Below, piece by piece: positions 36,492-46,412 of a stretch of 64,000 nucleotides of DNA. Origin of the DNA: Diplodia intermedia (lineage: Eukaryota; Ascomycota; Dothideomycetes; Botryosphaeriales; Botryosphaeriaceae); contig JAKEKT010000124.1 in assembly GCA_021495925.1 (NCBI GenBank), forward strand, positions 1 to 64,000. Reading direction: 5' to 3'. Position 1 is the stretch's first letter. Every line of letters begins with the position of its first letter. The notes under the pieces were generated by a model. The model made no database searches and was not told the origin of the DNA. It saw only the letters and a list, made by a program, of their open reading frames with translations. The translations under genes were made by a program, and so were the position numbers.

Positions 36492-38277
36492 ATGAGCACG
36501 AAGGTGGAACCACCGGGCTGCAGGGGCCGGACGAGAGATGGCTGCTGGACATGCAGAGACCGGTATGATGCCCTCCGAATCCAAGCTTGCGATTGAAGAA
36601 CCAACGACTGGTAGGAAGAAGAAGTGCGACAGTACCGAATTCCCTTGTGGCAACTGCAGAAGACTTGGTTTGGTCTGTGACAGGATGCCGAGGCTCGTCT
36701 GGGAGGAAGACCAAAGAAGAGTGGGGATGAAGAGGAGGGGCGCTGGGAAACGCGCAAAGGACCAACCCAGCAAATCATGGACATCTCCCATGATACCGCC
36801 GGTCCGCAGGGACGAGCCCTTTGGAAGCTTTGTTGCACAAAGGCCCGGCGCAGGACAAGATCACATCCCTGCATCGGTATCCATTGAGGACGATCAAGAG
36901 CTTGAGGAGTCTACGACTGTTGAACAACTCAAGGTCTTGTCTCCGCATTCGCTGGACTCTGCCGAGTCATTGTTGCTGGAATACTACATCGGATGCTTCT
37001 CAAGAACATATCCCACCTTCTCCGGTCCAACGAATCCATTCCTGTCCGTCCTTCTCCCCATTGCCATGCAGAGCCGTATGGTTCTGGACTCGCTCCTCAC
37101 GGTCAGCGGTGCTCGCATCTGGGACTACGGCTGGTCTGGGATGGAGAGGGAAACGCTCAAATTGCGACAAAGGGCCTTGAGTGGTTGTAGAAGAGTCCTG
37201 GAGCGGTACAACAACACCAACCAGCGAAGCGTCACCGACACCGCCAACGCCACCTCACCGCAGCCAACAATGCACCACTCCACCATCCCCCCTGCCGAGA
37301 ACTTGGACCCGGCAGACTTCCTACCCCTCCTGACGAGCGCCACCTTGTTCCTCCTCTACGACATGCTGATGGGCGAAGAGAATTTCCGGCCACACCTGGA
37401 ATTCATCGACTGGCTCTTCCGTCGGCACTTTCTTGGTTTCAACAATGGCGCCCACAAGCAGCACCCGCTCTCCGTCGAGGCGTTCCGGTTCCTGTACAAC
37501 TGTTTCCTGTACAACGACCTCGTGCGGTCCACGTCGCTGGGAGTGCCGACCGCGTCAGACTTCTACGTGCGCGCCGTCTCTTCCATATCGGACGACCCGT
37601 TCCCGCACGAGACGATCCAGGACCAGCAGTCGCGGTACTACTTCCCGAGCCTCATCGCTCGCATCAGCGCGCAGGACACCACTGTCTCGGAAGGCGACAT
37701 CGAGGCGTGGAACGGCCGGTTGGATTGGCTTCCGAGTCTCTGTCTGGTCGACTTCCACGGCGCAAAGGCGGACGTCGAGGCGCTGAACCGCAGAGCCACC
37801 GGATCGGAGACCGCGAGGCTGGACGTCTCGACGGCGAGGGGAGGCGAGTATTCCAAGGACCGTGACATCATCTCGCAGCTCTACAGAGTCACGGCGAGGA
37901 TCTACCGCCGCCAATCCTTTGGCGGAAACCCAGGATCGTTCATGAATTTCGAAGACGTCGATCCGAAATCATCCAGCTCGCTCGCTTCGGCGGCAATCCA
38001 GCTCGTTCAGCAGCTCTCCGAGGGATCCGCATTCGACAGCGCTCTTCTTTGGCCCATTGGCATATGCGGCAGGGAACTCACGGGTGACCAGGTCTGGGAA
38101 CGGCACTACGTCATCTTCCGCCTCCAGCAGCTGGAAAAACGGTTCCGGATGAAGCATTTCCAGCGGGCGCAGCAAGTCTTGGCGAACACTTGGAGCAGGA
38201 AAGACCAGGAGGCCATGCACGATTCCGTGATGTATTCATGCGGATGGAAGAGATTGGACTTGATACTACTTGGATGA
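36492..38277 (+). CDS. Zn2Cys6 transcription factor with Fungal_trans_2-like region
   Basis: Two exons, 36492-36562 and 36615-38277, give 577 residues. The 52-base intron falls inside the zinc cluster: the first exon codes RGRTRDGCWTCRDR and the second KKKCDSTEFPCGNCRRLGLVC. Together they give C18-x2-C21-x6-C28-x6-C35-x2-C38-x6-C45, a perfect binuclear cluster, so the intron is certain. The ORF without the intron would miss the first two cysteines. A basic linker follows (GMKRRGAGKRAKD). From about residue 150 the acidic, helical region (SAESLLLEYYIGCFSRTYPT, MVLDSLLTVSGARIWDYG) matches the fungal-specific factor domain type 2. Targets are unknown. It is convergent with the dioxygenase-like gene, with only 97 bases between the two stops. 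Confidence 0.93.
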
Positions 38278-38374
38278 GAAAACCGGGACCCCGCAAGAAC
38301 GCATAGAAGAAAAAAAAAGAAACTCGTACCGTCACCTCCCGCAAACCACCAAAGTGAGTCAGCCACCGCTACTA

Positions 38375-39644
38375 CTATTCCAACGCCCTCATCTCAAAAA
38401 GCGTCTGCTGCAGATACAGCGTCTGCTCCTTGACCCACGCCTCGACCTCCGCAAACTCGACCGTCTCCACCCGACACATGCCCGGCTTCCCCTCCCCGTC
38501 CGACTCGCGCACGTTCTCGGCGTACTTCTCGCGCAGCGCCCCGACCGCCGCGCGCGCCCGCTGCGCCAGCACGTCCAGCCGGTACGTCGTCCACTGGTAG
38601 TACAGCTCCGTCAGGTGCGACTTGTCGCGCGTGTTGAGGTTCGTCGTCTCGTCGAGCAGCGTCGGGTCGCGCGGCCGGAACGACGTCACGACGGTGATGC
38701 GCTCGGCCATGTTGGTCGTCGGCAGCGCCGCGTGTTCGATGTATCGGCCCTGCAGGATGACGGCGCCGCCCTGTTCGTTCCATCCCGCGGGATTGCCATC
38801 ATCAGCACACGCGTTTCCCGTCGAATCGGCGAGAGGAACGTATCACGTAAAGGAGAGCGAGAGAGAGGGAGAGAGAGAGAGAGAGGGCTCAACACACCAT
38901 CTGCGGCGCCCGCACCCTGACCGTCCGCCCGTCGTCCCCGCCACACCGCATCTCCGTCTCCCCGCCCAGCATGTTGCGCGCGTCCGACAGCATCACCACG
39001 CACACGAACGGATGCGAGTCCTTGTGCCACTCGACGATATTCCTTTTCCCCTCACCACCACCACCACCACCACCCCCCTCCCTCTCCCCCTCCCCCTCCA
39101 TCGCGGCGGCCGGCGGCTCCACCGGCACCCCCCACACCCCCCGCAGCCCGTCCTCACCCACCTGCACATTCGCATGCGCAACTTCATAATCCATCGCGGG
39201 CACGAGATCGACGCCGGCGAGCCCGCTCACGATCGCCAACACCTCGGGGGAATGCCAGAAGGCGTGGACGAAGGGCGCGTGGCGCGGCGCCGCGCCGCGC
39301 ACGCACGCGGCCCCCGGCTGCGGCGCGTGCAGGCAGTCGGCGAGCGCGGCCGGGTGGAAGAGCTCGCGGCGGTGCTGGTGGATGGCGGCGGCGGAGAGGA
39401 GCGGGAACGGGTCCGTGCAGGCGACGGCGGAGAGGGGGGAGGGCGGGAGGGAGATGTCGGGGAGGGTCGTGGTGTGCGTGGGGGGCGTGTAGGCGAGGTG
39501 GGTGGCTGGGTCGAACTTGACGGGGGAGGGGGGTGGTGGTGGTGGTGGTGATGATGTGTTGTTGGTGGTGATGGTGGTGGTGTCGGGGCCCGCTGGGGGC
39601 CGGATGTTGGCGGGGGTGGGAGCGGCGACTGCGGGAGTGCTCAT
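38375..39644 (-). CDS. 2-oxoglutarate/Fe(II) dioxygenase-like protein
   Basis: Exons 39644-38898 and 38770-38375 (minus) give 380 residues; an in-frame ATG at 39800 would add a Pro/Thr-rich leader and was not used. After a low-complexity start, MDYEVAHANVQV and WHKDSHPFVCVVMLSD give the H-x-D iron-binding pair (HKD), GGETEMRCGG a beta turn, and GRYIEHAALP the distal His. ITVVTSFRPRDP supplies the Arg expected to bind 2-oxoglutarate. This order is that of the cupin-fold dioxygenases; many fungal members are uncharacterised. The 127-base intron contains a CT/GA microsatellite. A Gly run and a Pro run are coded by GGT/GTG-rich repeats. The substrate cannot be named. Confidence 0.72.
38848..38886. 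repeat. GA microsatellite inside an intron
   Basis: A run of GAGAGA with a few interruptions lies in the intron of the dioxygenase-like gene. Confidence 0.85.
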
Positions 39645-40759
39645 GGTGGGCGTGGATGGTGGTGCTGTTGGAGCTTTATGGAGGTTGGTGGTTGATGGAG
39701 TGATGAGGATGGTTTTGAGCGGTGGGAGAGAGGGCGGCGGTTTGGTGGTGTGGATTGTGCATTTATAGACGTCGACTATCACTGTGTACGTCAATTGCAA
39801 AAGAGGTAATTGAAACCGCTCTACCAGACCGTTCTACAACGTTATCCCGCCAAGAACCATGGTGTGGAGTGGTTGATGTGGCGTGGCGATCAGCCTTGCC
39901 AAAAGGGGCGTATTGTAACCGCCCAGCCGGCCTTTTCCTAAAACGGACCATTCGAGCCGCCAGCGTTCCGGATCATTCTTTTATCTTCACTCTTCTTATC
40001 TCGACACTCCACTCCCTATCATGGCACATTCGAGCCGCCCCTTCCCACTGATTGGACCATTATACATTGGAATCTTATCTAAAAGCGTTTCAAGTTCCTC
40101 GATTTCTTCGGGCACACTGCATACTGTTGCGGATACTGGACAGCCATGTATGCCACGCATGACCGTGACAGACGGTCGCTGCACTGCATCGTCATATTAG
40201 CTTAGTGTACGTAATGATAACTCCTTGAATCGTGGTGCCACGCTGACCTACGCCAAACGGCTTGGACAGCGTGTAAGGACCGAAAAGGCCATGCAGCTTC
40301 TGTCGAGCCCCTTTGCTTCCAATAATCTCGCAGGTGTCATAAAAAAGTCAACTTCAAATTGCAAATGTTTGAACTGCGAACAAATAATGTCGATCATGGT
40401 TCATAGTTCATTGCGCGCCCATATCTCACGAGCGGTGGAATCGTCCTGCCATATGAGTTCGGGTCAGGTAGCCTTCTCAAAATAATGTTTATCCCAACTT
40501 CAGTTGTCATCATTTAATTCAGCCGGGACGGTAGTCTATATCCAAGATTTTTTAACCAAACTCACAGGTCGAACACGGAAACTTCTCCGCTCAAAGTAGA
40601 AAAGAAAGAAAAAAAGATTTGCCGGTTGCTATATTAACATGCTCACCACATAGTGGCAGCGCATCCAGCAGGGCCCGGCCACGTCACGAACATCCGATCG
40701 CCTCGCGGTCCGCAGTAGCCTTCCTTTGTCCTTCATCATCCGCATTCCTCTATTGTTTT
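39645..40759. other. Intergenic region
   Basis: The promoter of the dioxygenase-like gene and about 800 further bases. ORFs are short and featureless; nothing recognisable was found. Confidence 0.45.
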
Positions 40760-41104
40760 GCTTGACAGATCAACATGTCCGCGCGCTCGCCAAGCCCGAC
40801 GACCACAACATGCGGCCCCGTACAGTTCGCGGCACGAATACAACGAAGGTTTTCTCGAGGCATTCCCATAGTTCGCGGCAGGCGGGGGGCAGGTGGAGGA
40901 CTGTGACAAAATCGCTCGTTGACGGATTCATGGCGATGGGGCGATGAGAGGACGGTGTTTTCGCATGGCGATCTGCGCAAGGACAATGTCGTGGTCGAGG
41001 GCAGCACCGAGGTTGCGGATGTCCTGGGCTGGGACGGGGCGGCGTTTGGCGTCAATGGAAGAGACTATTCTGTTGGAACAAAAAGCACAGCCGACTGCAC
41101 TTAA
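40760..41104 (+). pseudogene. Relic of an APH-type phosphotransferase
   Basis: In one frame the DNA reads APYSSRHEYNEGFLEAFP and then TAG (40869-40871), resembling the segment before the active site of fungal aminoglycoside-phosphotransferase-like kinases. In another frame, from about 40945, it reads VFSHGDLRKDNVVVEG then VADVLGWDGAAFG, which match the Brenner motif HGDLxxxN and the metal-binding DW segment (here GWD). The family's order is thus kept while the frame is broken by a stop and a shift. The N-lobe and the C-terminal end are not visible. Decay is the best reading; a spliced intact gene seems unlikely, because no intron joins the two parts. Confidence 0.5.
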
Positions 41105-41618
41105 TGCAGAACTCGGTAACCTCCCTTATATTCCAACATATTCCGAAGCGGTCTCTGACGAAGGGTGGATGCGGGGCTCTGCAAGAGGGGTTTTTTTTTT
41201 TCAGAGGAGGCGAAGGATGGCTATGGGACTTTCAGGGAGCTGGACCGTTCGATTATGCGGTGAAGTGTCATCTGAGGGGTAGGGAGGCTGGGAACACGTA
41301 AGCGCGGAGTAGATAGGTGCGAGTCAAATAGGGGCATTGCATTAGATGGTAGAGATGATAGTAAGGATAGAGCCTTGAGAGAAAGTAATAGACCCGGGAT
41401 TATTGTTTTTATTGTATATCCTTTGGACGATGAAGAAACCAGTCCCATTGCAGGGAGTCAAGTGAAAAAAAAAAAAGCCACCCAGTGAGCACGAAGGCCC
41501 GTGATTTTGCCAGAGTTCAGTAAATTCCCCCTGATATGAAGTTCAGAGCCTGCCCTTCGCGAGAAACTCGCCCGTATCTTGTCCCCGAAGAGCTCGAAAA
41601 CTTGGAACTCATCTGAAA

Positions 41619-41997
41619 TCACGAGCATTGCGCCTCTCCGCCACTTCCCTGCTCGTAGTATCTGCAAAAGCTTCCCGGATTTTTGCACTGGTAAAGCGAA
41701 TGAGAGGACAGACACACAGGATAGTATGGAAGCAGTGCCAGAATGAAAAAACTCACCCGACGAGTATCAGCACAGGGAACCCCCGAGAGACCTTCGGAAA
41801 CATCGGATGTGTAATATCGGCATTGCCCTTTGCCCGAAGGGAATGGAATGGAGCATGTCTGTCACCCTGTCAGCAGAGAATCTTCGACAGTCCGTCTCGC
41901 AAGTACTCACTCCGTCAAAGAAGCTCTCTTGTGCTGCCGCAGTGACTGGTGCCAGACCAGCCAGAGAAACGAAGATAGTGTAGAGCAAAACACGCAT
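41619..41997 (-). CDS. Small secreted cysteine-rich protein (85 residues, three exons)
   Basis: The reconstructed exons on the minus strand are 41997-41911, 41858-41757 and 41687-41619, with phase-0 introns of 52 and 69 bases carrying GTGAGT donors and GACAG and ACCAG acceptors. The first 22 residues (MRVLLYTIFVSLAGLAPVTA and on) are a strong signal peptide, with likely cleavage after ...TAAA. The mature part has six cysteines, Cys31, 42, 58, 64, 71 and 84, and none elsewhere. It looks like two related halves: each has C...CRYY...C (KGQCRYYTSD and GSFCRYYEQG). Each exon boundary falls between structural elements. TTATATAG lies about 75 bases upstream. I recognise no family; such proteins in fungi are typically effectors, antimicrobial peptides or surface proteins. 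No function is claimed. The model rests on splice logic only. Confidence 0.65.
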
Positions 41998-42814
41998 GTT
42001 GGCGGAATTCGTGGAGAGCGATGAGAGTCGGACGTGGTATGGAAATGGAGACAGGGATACTGATCTGCTATATAACTTGATGATAGGGAAGATGGGGAAG
42101 AAGGATAGATTTCCATCGTCGGGGAAGAGCCGATCGAGGGTCGAGCAGAATCAAGATTCGCCGTGGCACAAAGGTTCAATACAAACACAAGCACTAGTGA
42201 AATCGTCGGGAGCAACCCCGCTCAGATCACTCCCGAATGTGACAGTGACGTTCAGACGGAGACAAACGCAGGCACTTGGCCGAGCTCGGGAGGTCTTTGA
42301 TGACAGAATGACATAGCCTGGGTCGCGAATGTTTGCGCGAAGCTAGTCTTGTCCAGCCGGTGGCCAAGAAGAGGTGGTGTTACACATATTCCTTGGTTTT
42401 TCCCGGGATACTTTCCCATGACGACTTGGTTGAGAGGTGGCACGGCTCTTGGCGATGCCTGGTATCCGGTACAAATGGTACGGTATACGAAGAATTCCTG
42501 GCAAAGTGATTAACCCCGTACGTCAGCCCAGCCTCTAGGGATTTGTCCGCAATGCCTTGATCCGGATCGACCAAGCCACTTCGATTTTGGACGGTCACTT
42601 CGTGGATACCAAGTGAGGAAAGGCGAAGTATGTGAACAGTACAAAAGCGCCACCACAACCTCCCGATGTGACGGGTTGTTCTTTGTAACATTGCAACACT
42701 CCGACGGGCACTGGGCCCAAAGCCACCAACAAGTATTAATGAAGCGGCTGTTCACCCAGTAGCATATCCTGGACTCGGCCAACATCATTCAAGTCCTCAA
42801 CAAAACATCGAAAT
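41998..42814. promoter_or_regulatory. Shared upstream region of two secreted-protein genes
   Basis: The 817 bases lie between the divergent starts of the two small cysteine-rich genes. Besides the TATA-like motif at 42069, TATTAAT at 42734-42740 could serve the plus-strand gene. No other ORF with coding features was found. Confidence 0.45.
42069..42076 (-). promoter_or_regulatory. Candidate TATA box of the small secreted protein gene
   Basis: On the minus strand the sequence reads AGTTATATAG, about 75 bases before the ATG at 41997. TATA-containing promoters are common for strongly regulated secreted-protein genes in fungi, but this one is unproven. Confidence 0.45.
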
Positions 42815-43143
42815 ATGCGGCCTACCATCTTCCTGATCGCCTTGTGTGGCTCTTCAAGGATTGCGGCTGCTCAAGTACAGCCATGCTATAACAAGTAAGA
42901 GTGCCCATGCTTCGATCAAAGTCCAAAGAGCTGATAGACCGGCCAACAGTGCAGACCCGCGCCATTTCATCGGTAACTACTGCAAATGTTCCCAAGGTAC
43001 GTACGATGGGTGGCAAGAGCTCGGCTGGGAATTGACTGAAAGAGCCAGACTGGTGTTGGTTCCACGGAGACAGCGGAAATTGCGACCCCGTTGGTGCTCG
43101 GATCGACCCTTGTCCAAGACCGGCAGGACCCTGGCAAGATTGA
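42815..43143 (+). CDS. Second small secreted cysteine-rich protein (73 residues, three exons)
   Basis: Exons 42815-42894, 42950-42996 and 43049-43143 give 73 residues. The second intron could instead end at 43042, which would add Glu-Pro and change nothing else. The N-terminus MRPTIFLIALCGSSRIAAAQ is a good signal peptide. The mature part has six cysteines at 24, 38, 40, 45, 54 and 64, in the pattern C-x13-C-x-C-x4-C-x8-C-x9-C (NYCKCSQDWCWF, GNCDP, DPCPRP). Introns are 55 and 52 bases, with GTAAGA and GTACGT donors. It lies 817 bases from the other secreted cysteine-rich gene, in divergent orientation, but the cysteine spacing differs, so they are not obvious duplicates. No family is recognised. 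As with its neighbour, an effector or antimicrobial role is only a possibility. Confidence 0.6.
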
Positions 43144-43450
43144 GTGGATATCGCCACAGATTGTTTTTCCATCAAGTGCGTCAACTTCTTGCTTTTTAAG
43201 TACTTTGAGGAGGCTGGCAACCTGAATTCAAGCTGTATGGTACTGCGCACGATATTAATAGAGAAATCATGTCTCGAAGCCCGCCTCAGTAAATGAGCAC
43301 GTATGACAGCGCGGATTCCCTCAGATGACGAAAGACGAATCATACGATTGAGACTGAGAAGCTTCCATTAGACGCTCAATGATGACTACTCGGGCAACCG
43401 TCCATCTGTCAACGTAATTGGCCACTGTTTCCGAGCCGCCACGGGCACTT

Positions 43451-45740
43451 TTAAACGACCACGGCCTCCAAGACAGCACCTACTCTTTGCTCCTCCACAA
43501 CTTTGACCAACTTTGCAATGACACCCTTGAGGTCGCCAACCTTGTCAACTCGCTCCGTGACCAGATTCCCTCCCGCCGCGGCCTTGGCAATACCCAAGTA
43601 ATCAGGCCCGTTGCCTCGCAAATCGATCCCCAGATCCCGATCCGACGTCTTCGCCGCCAGCCCATCCGGATGCACATCGTTGATGCAGGACCTCGTCGCC
43701 TTCCACCCACCATTGTTGACAATGACAGTCAAGAATGGCGTCTGGTGCTGATACTGCGCCCAATACACAGCCGACGGCGCGCCAAAGATGAACGCGCCAT
43801 CCCCCGTAATACTGCAAACAAACCGCCCCTTCCCATCCCTCCCGCCCTCCCGGCGATTCACACACGGCCTTTCCTTCTCCGTATCAAACAACTCGGTCGC
43901 CATCTTAATCCCGACGGCCGCGCCGCCACTCCACCCCAACCCGCTCCCGCCCTTTGTGAAATTCGACCCGGGCACATCCAGCCCCAACTGCTCACTCAAA
44001 ACCACCTGATTCGTCACCACATCACTCACCCACACCGTCTCCCTCGGCAAGCCCTCCCTCAGCGCCCGAAACAGCCCCGCCGCCGAGACCCTCCCGTCCT
44101 CCCTCGGCGCCGCCTTCTCCCTCAACACCCTCTCCGCCTCCACCTGCTCCCGGCCCAACTCCTCCCAGCGCGCCTCAAACACCGCCGCCCGCTCCCCCAC
44201 CAGCGCCCTCCCCGCCTCACTCTCCCGTATCCACGCCACAACCTGCCCCAACACCTCCCCCACATCCGCCGTCCACGTGCGCCCCTCCCCCTCCACCCCT
44301 CCACCACCACCCAACCCCGCCACCATCCCCACCTTCCCGGCATCGCAATCCACATGCCACACCCTCACGCCCCCCTCCCTCCCCGGCCTCCCGCCCCGCG
44401 CCGGTATCCACGGCACGTCCACATCCAGCAACACCACGACGTCGGCCTCGTCCCGCACCGCCCGCGCCGCCGCGCCCGCCGCCCGGTGCACGTTGGCGCG
44501 GTGCGTCGCCGGGAACGACATCTCGCGCCACTCGGCGTCGAAGACGCGCAGGCCGGGCACGGCGTCGGCGAGGGCGACGAGCGCGCGGACGGCGGCGCTC
44601 GAGCGGCCCAGGTAGCCGGTGACGACGAGCGGGCGCGCGGCGGTGAGGAGGGCGGTGGCGAGGGTGGGGACGGCGGCGGGGGGGAGGGCGGCGAGGTGGG
44701 AGGGGGGAGGGGGAGGGGGAGGGGTGGTACTGGTGGTGAGGAGGGAGGCCGGCACGAAGGCGGGGTCGGCGCGCGTCGCGAGGACCTCGCGCGTCGCGGT
44801 CAGGTAGACGGGGCCCGGGCTGCCGGCGACGGCGAGGGAGAGCGCGCGGCGGACGCTGGGGAGCACGTGTGCGGCGTGCTTGAGCTCGGCTGTGTGGCGT
44901 GCGTAGGGCGCGACGAGGGCGTGTTGGTTGGGGATGTCTTGGTACCTGCGAGTGTCCCGCCCCAGACGTCAATTAGTAAAGCTGGGTTCTTTCAAACTTG
45001 CCGGACGGGAAAGTGACGAGAGCGGATGGGTAGGGTAGAGGGCGGGGGCCGATGGTGACGATGGCTTGCCGCTGACGTTGAAGTGAACTGGGATGACTTC
45101 TTTACCATTGCACGTGCTCGGTCCGCGAGCCGGGGAGTTCGCCGTTGAGCGTCAGGGGCGCCTGGCCGGCGAAGATGAGGACGGGCGCTCTGCCCGAGGA
45201 AGCGTTGTGCAGGCCTTGGCCGAGGGCGGCGGTGCCGACGTCGACGTGGACGATGACGCATTGGGGCCGCTTCGTCAAGCGGGCGAAGCCGTCGGCGGCG
45301 GATAGAGCGACGAACTGCGTGTTGCGTTAGCCGGAGGTACTGACTACCGAGGAAGAGGATCGGTCGGGGGTAGATTGGGCCGCGCAATGCCAGATTGTAG
45401 TAGATCGAATCAAAAGAGGAAAGAGATGGAGGGAAACAGCGCAGTGAAATGAGCAAAGGCAAGGTTGCGGGCGGAGGCGCGAGGTCCGCGGCGGAAGGAT
45501 AAAAAGGACTTGCCTCGTGTAGAAAGATCAGAAGCTTCGGCCAGGACTTGCCTTCTTCCTGTCGGCGGCGGTAGGCCTCGATGATGCTGGGATGGTCGGA
45601 GCCGAGCACGGCAAACAGGTAGTCAACACCAGACTGGCGGGGAGTGTAAGCGAGCGGACGATCTTATCGGTCTGAGATTGGGGGTTCCCTACCAGCGCCA
45701 GGCTTTCCAGGAAGAGATCGGCCACGGTGTAGGCTGCCAT
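43451..45740 (-). CDS. Thiamine-diphosphate enzyme, benzoylformate decarboxylase/acetolactate synthase-like
   Basis: Exons 45740-45693, 45633-45514, 45314-45106 and 44945-43451 (minus) give 623 residues. The N-terminal Pyr domain has GVDYLFAVLGSDHPSIIEAY and the catalytic Glu56 in LIFLHEF, then ALSAADGFARLTKRPQCVIV and GTAALGQGLHNASSGRAPVL. The central domain (RPLVVTGYLGRSSAAVRALV) follows a Pro-rich loop. The PP domain carries the ThDP motif GDGAFIFGAP (from residue 507) ending in VIVNNGGW (Asn536-Asn537), which binds Mg-diphosphate. Such enzymes decarboxylate 2-oxo acids or condense them; the substrate is not inferable. The intron at 45315-45513 starts with GC (GAG|GCAAGT) instead of GT. 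No catalytic residue is missing, and there is no clear mitochondrial leader, so it is probably not the biosynthetic acetolactate synthase. Confidence 0.88.
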
Positions 45741-46412
45741 GTCTGCTGGTTAATTTGGTTGACTGTACCGTGTTGATACCCAGGCCAAGTAGGTAGTACT
45801 TGATGGACGGCGGAGGTTAGGTTGCGGCGAGGTGGATGGCGACGAGGGACGGAGCGGAAAGCCCGAGGCGCTGCATGGCAATATGCAGTTACGTGATATT
45901 CCCTGTTCGCCGTTATTCCCTCAGCATCCCGGCCCGCTAAGGCAAGCCTCGGGGTCGGGTGGGGCAGGACGGGACGCAAGGTGGGGCGGGGGGTAGACGG
46001 CTCGTCGGGTCGGAGTGCGGCGCAAGGGCGGAGCGGCACAGCACGGCACGGAGTCGAGAGCTGTCCAATGGCATCTCCAGCTCTCTCGGGATACAGTCCC
46101 GCTTAGAAATCTCCCGGGAAGTAGTGCTGTCGTCACGGGCAGCCGAAGCGGCACGGAGTAGCAGCAGGTATCGGAAGGTACTTTGCCATGTTTCATTGCC
46201 TGCGAAGATACATGCCGTCCCGGCTGAAGCATCTTATGTCAATTTAGCCATCGCGGACGGTAGCCCCATCGGGCTAACCGTCATTGCGCCGTCGCCGGGT
46301 AAGGCTGAGCACATCATCCGCTAACTCGACGTCTACACCAGCATTACACCCATTGGCGACCCCAGCCCGACCAATAAACCTGTAACAGAAAACGAAATAT
46401 ACGCCAGACGAT
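45741..46412. other. Promoter region of the ThDP enzyme and 3' flank of the next gene
   Basis: About 670 bases. ORFs on both strands are featureless. Confidence 0.45.

Noticed and set aside
43418..45016. A 532-codon plus-strand frame
   Set aside because: It is antisense to the ThDP enzyme, highly biased in composition, and without any domain.
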